From: Hemibagrus wyckioides
Taxonomy: Eukaryota; Chordata; Actinopteri; Siluriformes; Bagridae
Reading direction: 5' to 3'
Assembly: GCF_019097595.1 (NCBI RefSeq)
Contig: NC_080716.1
Location: 7,986,140 to 8,050,139 of the forward strand
Length of the DNA: 64,000 bases
This document shows positions 49,438-63,069 of the stretch, one piece after another (position 1 is the stretch's first letter; each line of letters starts with the position of its first letter). The position numbers were made by a program, and so were the translations under genes. The notes under the pieces were generated by a model. That model did no database searches. It was not told the origin of the DNA and worked only from the letters and a program-made list of their open reading frames with translations.

Positions 49438-52400
49438 TATAGTGGACAAATATAAAACCGTTTGTATACAGTAAAATTAGCTTAATATCTAACATGGCTG
49501 TGCACATTACTAATTCATAGCTCTATTTCAGTCAAATATGTACAGTCCACACAATAATGTCACAATTAAGGATATGACTCTTATTAAAAATTCACCAAAA
49601 AAACACAGATCTTTTCACATCCTGATGTGTGATGTAATTTTCTGTCTTCATTTCGCTGCATTAATAAAGAATCTGATAGCCCGAGTCGTGCCCCCTGTGT
49701 CCTGTTAGAATCAAAATAAAAAAATCCAGGGTTATGACTGTGATGTGTCTCTTTCAGCTAAGGACACTGAAGCGGATCATGTTTTAACAGCAAAACTAAA
49801 AAAAAAAAAAACCTTTTTACAGCTTTCAGGAATGAGAAGCATTAGAGCGTTTCTTCATTAAATGCGTTCCCTAGTGAATGTGTTTTTATTGGTGGTTTAT
49901 AATGGATCTTCATTTTACTCTGACTTGAAAAACAAGATTGCTTTTGACATTAGCAAAGACATTCCAGATATTATGGATCGACTCTCTGGGCTCTAAAGTG
50001 CACAAACACGGTAGATGACACACACCAGTCAGAAAGAGCCAGGCAAATCCCAGGTCACTGAAGGACATTTACTTATTGACTCTTTCTCTTGTGTGTGTTT
50101 TGTGTATCAGGTGAGAGGCAGATGAGGCTTGCTGCTACCTCACTACTGCAGATGGGATTGGCTTTTTTTCTGGAAAGAAAATATCTCTCCCACTAGATTT
50201 AGAAAGATTTTTTAAGCATTCATGAATAATAGTATATCCAAGGACCTTTTTCAGGGAAAATGCCTGCTTCTGCAGTGATTCAGAGGATTCAGTGATTCAG
50301 ATTGTCTTCCTTCTTTTCATTAAGGCTGACTAGATATCTGGAAATAGATGTTTGGTAAAAATTAACAAAGAAATGACTAAGAATCCAGAGAGTGCTAGGG
50401 ATGACCTTGACCTCAATATCCCATGTCTTTGCAAGCAATTCAATTACTTCTGTTAAAAAAAAAAAGGCATTCAGTATACTTCAGCTAAAGAGTTGTAGAA
50501 TTATAGAGACACATTAATAGAAATCAGTGCTGTCTTGTAGTCTTGATAGATGCACAAGTAATAGTGAGGAGTTACATTGTTGGTCTGTTGGAGGAGCTTC
50601 GTGTTTGTAAGCTTTTACTGCGATTGGAAAAGGTTGTGTATGAGCCTCAGGCTTCTCGAGTACAGGTCCAGATTTGTAGAGAAGTGAGCAGAAGTTACTG
50701 GTATTGCTATTTTGCTTGCTTTTATTTTGTCTAGTGGAAGAAACAGTCACATGCAGAGAAGCTGAGATTGGAATACGTAAGGTTACGTCTACTCGGGTGC
50801 CACATGAACCGTAGGTATACGCAGAACTCCAGCAGACTGATGGTCAGAAAACTCCACAGTGCTTGAGAGTCTAGCTGTTGGCTGCTGCTGTTCTCATGCT
50901 GGCTGACATTGTGCTTGTATTTTTTTTTAATTGCTTTAGGCACAAGCATCAGCAAAATGTAAATGTAATGTCTCTCTCAAGGGTGTGCATTTAATACTGT
51001 TTTCAGTACGAATTTTTTTGCCTTTAAGCGAAGGGCAGCCTAATGAATGTTAGACATTTCTCAAATTCTTTCAGAAAAACTTTTTCAAGCAACCAATGCC
51101 AAAAAGAAATCTACACAGATTATAATATTTGACCGAAATAACTCCAGAATGATCGTCAGTGACCGTGGCCCGTGGTTATGTCCTTATATCTCCGTGTGCA
51201 TCCCACTTCATTTTATGTTCCAGTGAATTTACTGTATCATGATGCCCTTTAAACAGTGTCGTAAACCACATGATCGCTGACAGTTGTTTGTCCTCCATCA
51301 TTCAGATATTCAGAGTTGTGTCAGCATCTGACCGGAAGGAAGCAGAAAAAGGAGATCAAAACTATTCGGTTTCTCTCAATTACAGTCCGCATTTGCACAA
51401 CATCCCCGGGAAATCTTTGATTTATGACTTTTAATCACGGAGCCATGAGGCAGTGTATCAAAGTTTGATGATTTTGTTTTTGTCTTGCAGATTTGAATCC
51501 ATTTGTCTTTGTTTATGGTCTGTATTTACTTGAAAGAGAACGGTCTTTGTGTTTCGTTCCATCAGCCCCAAGCTCAGATAGCTTTGTGTTGGCAGAGCTG
51601 TGAAATTGCCAGTCCTGGTTATTTTCAGCCACGGACGAGCAGCTGTATGTAATTTGGTACAGGCAGAGTAGTGAGAGATATTCGCTAGTTTCTGACCTGA
51701 TCATAAATCATGAGGGCTTCAGACACAGTGGCATGATTCAGGTGAAGGCCATGCTGGGCTTGCTAACTCAAAACATGTAGGGCGGTGTTTAAATTTAGTT
51801 GCACTTGGTTGGTAATGCTGGAAAATTGAAAATTCATATTTATTACCTTTATAAATTCGGTGAAATACTGTAGCACTGACATTGCTCTCATATTCAGTTG
51901 CATAGACACTGCAGTAATTGCTGTCAGAGAGCTCAGACACTGCCATAATTGCATCATGTTTCACAGTGGAACAGCACTGCAGGCACAAATAAGAAACTTG
52001 ATTGACTTAAGTCAATAAATCAATTAAGTGGGTGTTTTTCATTATTTCAAGAAATGTACTCAGTAGACAACTTGCCTTAAAGCAACAAAAAGGGATATTT
52101 TTTTTTATTTTTAAGCCAGTTAATCCTCAAGATTGTAATAAACCCTGTGCATACTAATTCTATTTCCCTGTTGTGAGTTAGACAGTTTTTTTTTACCTCA
52201 AGTTTCTAAACATTTTTAAAGGAAACATTTTTCTTAAAATGTGTTTTTTTGTTCTCGAGATGACCATTCTGCTCATGGTTTTAAGTTTCAGGTTTTATTT
52301 GTCCCATACAAGAAGTGTATTAATTCTAGTGAAATTCTTGTTAGCAAGTTGTAGAGTGGTTCTTACATACAATAACAAGGCAAATAAATCAAGACTATAC

Positions 52401-53699
52401 AGGGTCTATGTACAATATAAATATTACAGTATAGTATAGTACACTGAAGACAAGATGTCTGATATGTAAAGTGGAAGAGTTTATAGTGTGTAATGATGGT
52501 GTTGTACCAGAAGACATGATTCTGGAGATGTGCATAATATAGTTTAACAAAAAACATACAAAATGGAATAACGAGCCTGATTTTCTTTTAATGGACAAAC
52601 CAGCTGTACAGCCTGGTTCTGTTTTCTCTTCTGTACTCGCTTGGACATTAATTGCTTTGAATATAATTGCTTAGCCAATTATTGTTTTGCTTCTAACTGC
52701 TCTTTAAATTAAGTTTTTGTGAAGCAGTCGGTACCAGAGGCAATGATTTTTATTCTGCAAAATGGAACTGCTGCTTGTTTTTGGCTTGCTCTGCTCTCAC
52801 ATAGCTCTCCTCTCTGTGGACACTAATCTGAGCTACTTGCTACCAAAAGGTTTGGTTTGGAGCTTTCAGTCAAAGTCATCTACTGCAGCAGGCCTTCTGC
52901 TCACATATCCCTCCAGTTGGCAGGAGCCAGCAGTGCATGTGGTTCAGCTAAACCCCAGACATTAGAGCAGCTACTGAACCATAACGATTTGGCCAGAGAG
53001 AAACGGTCCTTTTGACTATGTGGCTCTATGAACAACCTCTCTGGATTGCTATCTAAACGCCAGCCTTTATCTGTGCTATCACAGCACTGCTGTTTTCTAA
53101 TGGTCAGAGCCTGAGAGCAGAACAAACATTGTAGAAACAGCCACAAATTGTGATCTTTTTTTTTTCCTACATGCGTTGATCAAAAACTTATCAAAATTTA
53201 AAAGGCCACAGAAGTTAAAGTCCTCCGTGGTTTCAGTGTTACTGGCAGGCAGTGCTGATGGCAAGAGTCTTAATAATCCATCTGAATGCATAATTTCCAG
53301 TTTATGAGCATTTCCAGGTTTTGATTTTCTGTCAGAGGAGCCAGATTTGGAATTAGGTTCTTCAGCTGGTTCATTTGCTGCAGAGTTGACTTAACATAAA
53401 GAGAACTACAAGTGTAATGAAACTGAGGAACATGTGAAATGTGGCATGATCCATGGAAAGGACATGCAATGCATCACACAACAGCAGATGCCTAGAAAGC
53501 CATTGCAGGACCTACTGGGAGCAGAGATAGAGCTTGTTCAATAAATCTTTGCCAAAACTGTAGTCACTGGTTATTAATTAAAATTCTGTGCTTAGTAAAA
53601 TGGACTGGCATCGACAAAATACAGAATGTTACGAAAAACTTTTTTGACTGGTTGGCTTTTGGGCAGTAATGACACAACAACTCTGGATTATCAAAAGTT

Positions 53700-53810
53700 T
53701 GGGGTTTCCAGCATTGACAAGCTGCTTGGGCCCTTGGGCATGACTCTTAACCCTATCTGGTCCAGGGGTGTCGTATAATGGCTGACACCAACTTGTTACA
53801 AGCTGGTATA
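53700..53810 (+). mobile_element. tRNA-derived SINE fragment
   Basis: GACAAGCTGCTTGGGCCCTT and GGCATGACTCTTAACCC, then GGTCCAGGGGTGTCGTATAA resemble the middle of the second SINE type. Both ends are lost. Confidence 0.55.
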
Positions 53811-53953
53811 TGCAAATAAATGATATAAAAATATATGATCAATAAATCTAGGAGACAATATGTATATCCCTTATTGATGCTCTTTATTATTATTACTAAA
53901 ACTGATGCACTGAAGTAATCACTGCCTATATGGAAATCCTCATGCAGTAGATA

Positions 53954-54369
53954 CACTATATAGCCGAAGGTTTGTACACAGCTCGATGTGGTTCTTCCCC
54001 AAATGTCTCGGAACTAAAAGGCTTAAACCTGTTGCAGCATGAAAGTGAATAAAAAACGAGCTGTGTGAAGACGTGGTTTGAGTGGAAGAATTTGACCTGC
54101 ACAGAGCTCTGACCTCAACCACCTTGAACAACATTGTGATGAATTAAAACACTGACTGCACAACAGGCCACCTTGCTTGACGTCAGTACCTGACCTCACT
54201 AATGCTCCTCTGAGCACTGAGCAAATTCCCACAGGCACTCTTAAATAGCTAGTGGAACGAGTGTAGCTTATTATAACAGCAAAGCAGGATTAAACATGGA
54301 ATGGGATGTACAAAAAGCACAGGTAAATGTAATGGCCCAGGGTTCCAAAAAACGTTTAACCATATAGTG
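53954..54369. mobile_element. Tc1/mariner-like MITE
   Basis: CACTATATAGCCGAAGGTTT on the left and ACGTTTAACCATATAGTG on the right are degraded inverted repeats of the CACTATATGGCCAAAAG type. The left flank is TA; the right flank is TG, so one target base has mutated. GGAATGGGATGTACAAAAAG near the right end is a familiar family word. No reading frame. Confidence 0.82.
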
Positions 54370-54706
54370 TGAATCTATAACATGAGGGCATGTGGAGCAG
54401 CATATTGATATACCTCTGATGTCTAGCTACCAACTTTTAATGTCTGTATTATCTATTCAATATTTTAGTAAACTGTTTGATTGTTTGAGATCATAAAGTG
54501 TTTAAATAATGAAATAGTTATTTGTGTGGTTGTTATATACACAGGAAGTTTGTGGCTAGGAGAAAGTAAAGCCACGCCTGGCGATAATGCAGAGAGAAGC
54601 CGAGTCACGGTGTGCAATTTAGAAGAGGCTGAAAAGGCTGCTGGAGCGGTCGATTTTGACCCCCATGTGAATGAGAGCGTCCGGACAGATATGAAGCTCA
54701 TGGGAT

Positions 54707-54739
<33 letters not shown>

Positions 54740-54755
54740 AGAGAGAGAGAGAGAG
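54707..54755. repeat. (GA)n microsatellite
   Basis: GA repeats with a short GGGAGGGA interruption. Confidence 0.93.
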
Positions 54756-56748
54756 ATAATACATTTCCAGCAACATTTAATGCTATTAAAGATCTTAAAT
54801 GTCAGTGGATGCAAATCAGTTACCTCGGGCTTACAATTTAAGTCAACTTGCCAATTTTACTCTATTAATGACACTGCAGTCATGGCACGTCTCACGCGCT
54901 CTGCAACACTTTTCATTATACACCAGGCACTGGTCTGCTGCTGTGCTTCAATGGTTTAAAATATAAGGTGCAGATATCTGTATTGATTGAAAAATTTTAA
55001 ACATGCGTTGCTAATGTTAAGTCCATTAATCCAGTGTGATGTTCAGATCTGCACTCTGGCAGGTTAATATATTTTGAACCATGCACACCACTGAGAGGAC
55101 AAAAGTTTAATAATGCTTGACAATGCCATAGTAAAGACAGCTATCCGAAAATCTGTTAGTTCACTCAAATCACTGCTCTTCAAATACTAATGGGTAGACC
55201 ATGTCCACAGTAGAGCCACCTTGTTTCCATTTTTGTCTAAAATTTCATTAAAACGTAGAAAGTTGCAGCTGCAATCATACAGAAATAGCAGTTTGGAGGC
55301 ATATTAGCAACAAAAGACTTTTTTCTGAAGCCTGTAGGCACACTAGAGACAATATCTTGTTTACTCTTTCAAATAAAACTTTTATTCTAAGACCATATTC
55401 CATGAACTGCAGTGGCTGAATTTTGCTTACTATGTCAGAGATTTAGTTTTTTGCTCAAAACCCTTGTATAGGACATTCATATCCTCTAGGTACAGGATTG
55501 CTGAAAGCTTTATTTGAAAATATAGAATTTGACTTTGACTTTATTCCACATATAAATGGCAGTTCAAAAAACATTTTCATTTGAGAAATCCTTTTACGAA
55601 TGAAAAATCAAAAGGCAAGAAAAAAAGGAGAGAGAAGCGGTCAATCAATCTGCCTTTAAAGTTCTTATTGAGGATCTTGTTACATAGCAAAAACTTCTAC
55701 ATGCTGCTTTTAATTGCCAGCTCAGTAATGCGGGATGATTGTATTGAAGCGCTTTCACACACATGCTTGTTGAACAAGATGCTACACAATTTTGTGTAAT
55801 TCACAAGGAAGAATAAAATAATAATAATAATAAAGCAGGAGAGGATTAAAGGCAAAGATCAAATTCATATTTATTTCTTAGTACCAAAGCCTTATATATA
55901 TAGAGTTTTGGATTTTATCCCATGTGCTACTGATCTGCCAGTTCATGCTTGTTTTTTTTGCACCGGGGCTAATGTGCTGACAAATAATGTCAAATTATAT
56001 CATAACCTCCAGTTTAACATAACATTGTGCCTAAAACCATTGTGTGAATTTAATTCCATGTCCTGAGTTGAACTGGTGTCATCTTGCTTGGAGGCAGTGC
56101 AGATGCTGATGCTGACTGGAACAAAAATAACTAAATGAGAGCATTGAATTTTCATGAGCACGTGACAGGTGCTGCTGATGGCTGGATCAAGGCTGAAAGG
56201 GCAAAAGCATTGAATTTCATTCAGCAGAGTGTTGGGATTTAGAATAAGGGGGTGGATGCACATTTTCCTCAGAAAATTGCATGTTGTGCTTCTCAGCCTC
56301 CATTTGTGCCCAATTACCCAGCTGCTGTGTTTACATGAACTCTTCATTCTCTATTTTTTTTTTCTAAAGATGCAGAAAGGCTTTAAGAGTGTTACACAGT
56401 GACAAAGGGACTGATCTGCGAGTTGGCTGAAGTCACTTTATTAGCTGTCTGAATATTAACACACGTATCTGTGTACTACGAAAAGATAGTGGATATAGTT
56501 TAAAATAAAATCCAGTGAAACATGGCATTTATCTGGAAACCTTGCTTGCACAACTGTTTGAAATGCCCAGTATCTCTGAAAGGTTTGCATATTACACTTC
56601 TTCTCTGAAAGGTTTGCATATTCACAATCTTACATTTTACAAAATGTCTAGGCCAAGGACGGTCATTAGAAGTGTTGCTTGAGATTTTTAATGAAGTAAA
56701 GATGTAGGCTTGGTGGAAAACAGACAGTGGTAGCTCATATACCACTGG

Positions 56749-56990
56749 TTGCCCTTCAGCTGCTCCCTGTTCAGGGTCGCCACAGTGGATCATCCGATCA
56801 GCATATTGGATTTTGGAACATGTTTTACTCCGGATACCCTTCCTGATGCAACCCTCCCATTTTATCCAGGCTTAGGACTGACACTCAGACTTAACCCCTC
56901 AGTGGATGGTTTGGTTCACTGCCCAGAACTTGAATTTGGGCTGCAGCAGTGAGATCACATGATCCTGCTGTTGGACCACCAGAGACCTGG
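56749..56990 (+). mobile_element. fish interspersed SINE-like repeat
   Basis: CCCTTCAGCTGCTCCCTGTT, CAGGGTCGCCACAGTGGATC, TTTTACTCCGGATACCCTTC and CTGATGCAACCCTCCCATTT are in the order of a widespread fish repeat. The class assignment is uncertain. Confidence 0.68.
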
Positions 56991-58604
56991 CTGTCTATCA
57001 GAGTGATGTGCTAATTATTGATAACTGCAATCTGAAGTCTCTAGATATCGTGAATTGTGACATTCAATAACATTTTACTGTATAAACATATACTGTACTT
57101 TTTCATACCATCAGAAGATTTTCTAAAGTTTTTCTCCATAAATTACATACTGAGATCTTCACACTGTTCACTACTTCACTTGAAGCCTGTGAGTTGTAGT
57201 TGCTAAGAAAGTATAGAAATGGTTTTATATATTGATTTAATTTATACATTTAGCAGTCATCTTCACTGCATGCCATATTCACTCAGTATATCCAGAAGAT
57301 ATTCTGGCCCAGAATAGTTGCTCATTATTTCCTACAGCTTAATAATGAGAAAAGAAACAAGCAGTTTGTGAAAATGATCATCTTTGTAAGACACATCCAT
57401 AACAAAAGCACTTAATAACAGAGTCTGAAAGATTTTCATTTACATTTACCGTATTAACATAATGCAAACCAGCTCCTGGGGACAGTTAGCACATGCAAAA
57501 ATCTCATTTACATGTTGCTTCCTCCCCTCACTTGGCCTTATGGTGGCATTTTAGTAAATCAGGGCCACTCTGCAGAAAACTGTTACCCACAGATTTCCCA
57601 CTATTATTTAATAGACATAGTGAATAATGTGTCATGTTCAGCTGATCATGATACTCAATTTTTAAACCAAAGTAGCAGATTGCTTACTCACATGATGTTG
57701 TCTGAACCCAAGCTTTCTTGAAATGAACCCCAGGTTCAAGACATTGGTTCTTGAACCAATCCCAGATTTTCACTTGTCTTTTTGGTCCATTTGTATTAAA
57801 ACAAAACAAAAAAAAAACTTACATCATATCTTTGTTTTAATTGAACAACAAATAAAACTTTTCATATAGAGATATTTTTAGCATCTATAACTGGTATATA
57901 CATGTAGTAGCTAGTTATTTCAAGTTTTAAAATAGCTTCATTCTAACTGTCTGCAATTCTGTAACGCTTAAAGCCAAGATTAAAACTTTGCGGTCTGGCT
58001 ACTTATTATAAAGCTTTTAATAACTTACGAGTTGTGGGAACCGTACTGATAAAACCTTTTCTCGAGAACTGTATAAGGAACATTGCGAACACTTAAGCAG
58101 AACTGGAACTTAAACGATGGGAGTGATTTTACATTATGCTTCAGCCATAATGATCACAGAGATGCTAACTATCAAGAGACAATACAGTCTATGTATATGA
58201 AGTGAGAGGTGGGTGTTATAAAAGCAAGTAAGAAATTAAATCAACCCCCACAGAAGTTATTTTGGAGCAGTGCACAGATAGAGCTAATAAACTGTAAAAT
58301 GATTAAAAGATCAGTATAAGTGATGCATCATACAGTCCAGAGTTTTCAGTATTTGCATTTCTTTAAGATGCTATACTGTAAAGGAGTTGTTGTTTCTACA
58401 ATCATTTCTTCTTCAAGGACTCTAATTCAGTTATATCCAAATGTCATTTTTACACACTGATAAACTCTCTATTGCTGTATAAAGTGTCTCTATAACAACT
58501 TTTACTGTGAGTACGTTCGAGTCTGTGTTTGCCTTCAAGGTATAAAGTGAAGGACTGCAGCAGTGTGAAACACTCCAAAAGCAGTGAGAGGAAACTGCTC
58601 AATT

Positions 58605-59200
58605 TCACAGCGCTTTGCCCCCAGCTGAAGAGATTGCAGTTAGTCTGGCTGGCTTTAATAGTCCGAGATACCAAGCCATAGATACCGTATCAGTGTTTTG
58701 GACTGTGCTGTGCTTATCTTTGATCACTCTTCTGGGACAGGTTTTCTCCAACAATACAGAAAAGGCTGGATTTGTTGACCTCTCTTCCTCATGTACATTT
58801 TTCTCATGACTGATAGCCTGATTCATTTCCAGCATGCCTTTTCGGGATCCTGGAGGAGTGGCACAGCGGGCAGTCTTTGGCATGGGAACACTCACTTTGC
58901 CTCCGGTTGCTGCTTCCGGCTCCTTTTTGCTATCTCGAAGCTTTGGCTGAGCTTCCATGGCTTCACATGAAAGGTTTGGTTTGACTGGGAGGAGATGGCA
59001 GCTGGCAGACCAAGACAAAAGGAGCCTTTCTTTCCTGCTCGAGTCTCTTTCAGCTGCTCCTTTTGTACTGCAGGACTCCGGTTTACCCAGGAATTGGCTA
59101 GGGAGAAGATAAATTCCGGTCGCCTCGGCTTTGCAAAAAAGCGACGCAACAACTCCTTGCTAGAGTACAGCAGGAAAGCACTGAATGGAGTCTGAAAAGT
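58605..59200. other. GC-richer stretch open in several frames, unrecognised
   Basis: Unusually few stops for this region: minus frame 58605-59018 (137 codons), minus 58892-59152 (86) and plus 58995-59195 (66) overlap. No domain, splice pattern or homology is recognised. Several open frames on both strands suggest base composition rather than a gene. A decayed exon or a conserved noncoding element is possible. Confidence 0.3.
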
Positions 59201-60747
59201 CCCCAGAATGCACCTGATGAACTGTTTGTTTGGGCATGGCTAGCTAAGCCCTCCAATCCTTTGATACCTGTCACTACTTAAACAGCTATATGTTTTTCGG
59301 TAGTGATTCATTGCACTGATAGCTGTTAGAAAGTTTATGAAACATTTTTACGTGTGTTGAATCATAATATCTATGATAAGACTAAGCTCCTGTGTTCTCT
59401 TCTTTGAAATGTGAGTGGTACGAGTATGCTCTCCACCCATGTTCACATTTGTCTCCGGTGTCAGTAAGTGGTGACAAGATTTTTTCCCTCCAAGCTTAGC
59501 ACAAACAAAAATGCTAAAAAATATGTATTTTTGCTGTGTTTTAATAGCGCTGATCTAACATTCATTGATTGCTTCCATTTTTCGGCAATTTCTAATTAAG
59601 GATTTGAGTTTAAGTGGAGCTTAGATACATGCTGCAATCAAGCTTACACAGCACTTTGACTGTGTTTTTAATAAGCTCCTTTTCCATTGCCTGAAATCAG
59701 TCAATGTTTACAACTCTGGGCAAATCTCAGAAGTCATTTATTTTTTACGCTCTCAGTGGATGGATGATGATCCTCAAGCAGTGAGCCGAGAGAGAAGGAG
59801 CTGAATAACAAAAGTGCCTACATCTGTGATAATCATGACTTCAAGAAGACATTGGTCTTCCTCACCCTTTATCTTGATACCATTCCATCATTTGTGTTAA
59901 CTCCCATTATAATATTTCTTTTTTTTCCTCTTTCTGGTGATCTATCTTTTTGTCTTCCTTCCCAATGAGATATCGGAAGCCATCAATGTTTTCTAAATGA
60001 AAGCAACTTTATTATTATTATATGCTCATTTGTCAACATGTTGCTCATGCCCAGTCACTCCAGTGTATTCCTCTCTTGTCACTGAGAGAGTGTCTTTTCT
60101 GCTTTTAAGCCTTGTTGAGTAGGCCCTGCAGCTGAGAGGACTTATAGCAGATGAAGAGGCTGATTTTTATATGCACACCATGAACTGGCACAGTTAAGAG
60201 CACTGAGTGCAGATCATTGACAAAATAATTTCTGCAGTTAATTGTGTGAATGAGGCCTACTGCAATGAAAGGGTGGATAATAACATTGAGTGATTGGTTG
60301 AGTGGGAGCAGAGAAGGCCACTTTTACAGATATGAACATGTTGCGCTGCAAGGCATTTCATATTCTGCCTGCTACTGAAAGCTAAGTGAAATTCCTATAA
60401 ACATCAGCAGACTTGGTAGTAATGTGTGTTTTATTTATTTATTTATTTTTTTTGCAATGTCAGTGTCTTTATTGATTTCAGTCTGTATTATACGGATTGT
60501 GCTATAAACCATAGACATTTTCCGAAATTCCAATGTAGATTTTTCAGTGACCACGCTCCCTTAGACAACAAACTCATTCAATTCAATTGACTCTATTTGT
60601 AGAGCACTTTTAACAACCGGCATTGAAAAGTTAAATATATACGTTTCAAAATAATTTCTCTTCTATGTCTATATAGTTAAAATTGTGTAAATAGAAACTT
60701 AGGAGCAACTTATGAGTATGGGCATCAGAGTTGAAAGGAACATTTTT

Positions 60748-61200
60748 TATCACCCAGATGAGAATGGGTTCCTCTGAAGGTTTCTTCCTCATCGTGTCAG
60801 GGAGCTTTTCCTCACTACCATTGCCTTATCTTGCTCATTAAGGATACATATAAATTAAAGGAGCAGGGGTGGCTCAAGTGGTTAAGGCTCTGGCTTGTTG
60901 ATCGGATGGTTGGGGTTCAAGCCCGTGCACTGCCAAGGTGCCACTGTTGGGCAATTGAGCAAGGCTCTTAACCCTCTCTGCTCCTGGGCAGCTGTATCAT
61001 AGCTGCCCCTGTGCTCTGACTCCAACTTCTTCAGCTGGGATATGCGAAGAAAAGAATTCTACTGCACTGTAATGTATATGTGGAGATAATAAAGGCTTCT
61101 TCTTTTAAAATTTAAATTCTGAATTTTTATATTTCTCTGAAGCTGCTTGAGACGATGTCAATTGTTAAAAGTGCCATACGAATAAAATTGAATTGAATAG
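60748..61200 (+). repeat. interspersed repeat family A, copy split by a SINE
   Basis: The left part (60748-60857) has ATCACCCAGATGAGAATGGG, TTCCTCTGAAGGTTTCTTCC and CTTGCTCATTAAGGATACAT. The right part (61117-61200) resumes with GAAGCTGCTTGAGACGATGT and AAAATTGAATTGAAT. The gap is filled by the SINE at 60861-61110. Confidence 0.85.
60861..61110 (+). mobile_element. tRNA-derived SINE, second type, nested
   Basis: A box GTGGCTCAAGTGGTTAAGG, B box GGGTTCAAGCCCG, GAGCAAGGCTCTTAACCC, GGATATGCGAAGAAAAGAAT and AATGTATATGTGGAGATAAT. It interrupts family A. Short AT-rich matches on both sides (taaatt) may be target-site duplication. Confidence 0.9.
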
Positions 61201-61262
61201 AGGAATCAGACTCAAAAGGGAACACATCCTCTTCTCAGTGACACTGAATAATGTGATTATAA
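61201..61262 (-). repeat. interspersed repeat family A, inverted fragment
   Basis: AGGAATCAGACTCAAAAGGG, AACACATCCTC and TCAGTGACACTGAATAATGT are the reverse complement of the family start. It abuts the end of the forward copy. Confidence 0.75.
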
Positions 61263-61954
61263 CTAACTAAAGTATACAAGTGTAGAATACTAAAGGCAAA
61301 CAATACTGTGTTAAAATGATTTGTGAATAATAGTCCTGGTATTACACAGGACAGTCTTTAGGATTACTGCAACAATTCAGAGGTACAAATCCACCATATC
61401 GATATGATTATCCACTGAAGCAATAGTAAAACCTGGGGCAAATTTGTGTAGTCATTGAGATATAGATGAGGGATGGCTTCCCACAGGTGTTTTCCACATG
61501 CTTGTGATCTAAGATGACTCCATAGATTTTTATCCTAAACTTATATGGGGACTATTCAATTTGTTATCCTCCATCCTATAATTTTTTGTTTGTATAGTAT
61601 AATTATTATGAGTTGATGCTCTTGATGATCAACCTGCTCTCTGAAAGACATTCAGTGTGTTTCAGGAACACATCAACTTGCATTCAGGGCAGTGAATGTG
61701 TTTCTGCTGCACAAATCAATTTCAGTCCCTGTATATTAAACACTGATTGGGCTTTGGCAAGTTAGTAAACCTTAAGATCATTTCACGCTGATGGACAACA
61801 GAGGAGGCAGTTCTCGCTTTCCTCTTCACTGGCGAAGTCCATTTTGATTTGCGTCCTAAAATGTTTTTTTTAGCACACAGTGCAGTACAGCCTGATCTGG
61901 TTAGTAATCTGAATCCGGAAATGTGTGTACCCTGGTCATGCACGTTTAAAATTG

Positions 61955-62128
61955 TATTCATTAGACAGAAGCTTTTATCCAAAGCGACTTCCAGTTGAGC
62001 CGCGCAGATGAAGGTTAAGGGTCTTGCTCCAGGGCTTAATAGTGGCAGCTTGACAGTGCTGAGATTTCTCTCAACCTCCTGAGCAGTAGCCCAAATCTTC
62101 ACCACTGAACCACCACTCTGTCTGCGTA
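61955..62128 (-). mobile_element. tRNA-derived SINE, minus strand
   Basis: Reversed tail GACAGAAGCTTTTATCCAAA, GCGACTTCC, GGTTAAGGGTCTTGCTCC and the reversed head CACCACTGAACCACCACTCT. Same family as 6737-6920, diverged. Confidence 0.82.
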
Positions 62129-63069
62129 GGAATGCACAAATTACTGAAAGCAAAGTTACACATACTTTTTTTTCTGAAAAGGAAATTGTTTCTGAATAAG
62201 TCAGTGTAAAAACGATAATGTTTTCGCATATTTTTTTTAATGTAATTTTACAGCTTGAAGATTCAGTCACATTTCAGGTCAAAACTTTTTACAGCAATAC
62301 AGAACGTTCTTAAAAGATTCGAGCAGCACTGAACATGTACACAATGAACTGGAAGCTATTAGGGATCTGATGTTAGGGTAGATGAATTGCCGGTAAAAAA
62401 ATAAAAAATGTTGAGCTGAAGATAAGCATAAAGTCAATGAAAATGAAAAATCACATTTAAGTAATTAATTGGTGCTACAGTTTTCTTCAACGCACTCAGC
62501 TAATGCAGAATTTTAGTGTATTATTTAGTACATTAGTAGGATGTGGTTTTAGATGGAACACACTAGAACACATTTACATAATTTTGTTGGGGCATTTTCT
62601 CAGCTTTGCGAGTCTGAAGTAGGACATGGCATTGGGTTGTGGCTGTTGTGGTGTATAAGCAATGGTGTAGCTTCACTTGTGTTGGGCTGAAGTGCAGATT
62701 AAGAGCTGGCAAGGCTCTCCCGCTGGCTCCTGGCCTATGCCACTGACTCTCTGTCGAGACCCAGCAAAGGGAAAATCCTCATTCACTTCCTTTAAATCAC
62801 ATTCACTCTGTCTGGTATACTAAAGCACAAGAGCTTGTTATGCTTTTGTTTTGTTTTGTTTTTCTTTCAATTAAAGCTCACTCTCTCTCACTTCTTTTCT
62901 TGCTTTCTCTCTCTTCATGGTACTGGGAGTGCAGTTCTGCTGATTTGTTTCCCCCGCCCTCATGGTTTAGTGGTCACATTCACGCTGGTGACACTGCATA
63001 ACTCTTTGCCCACTGAATGAAAATAAGTGGACTGGACACAACCCATTGTGCTGTAGCAATCAAATAGTG

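Noticed and set aside
52270..52560. Possible reversed LINE/SINE tail (ttttatttgtcccataca)
   Set aside because: Only the first bases resemble the tails seen elsewhere. No second landmark could be matched.
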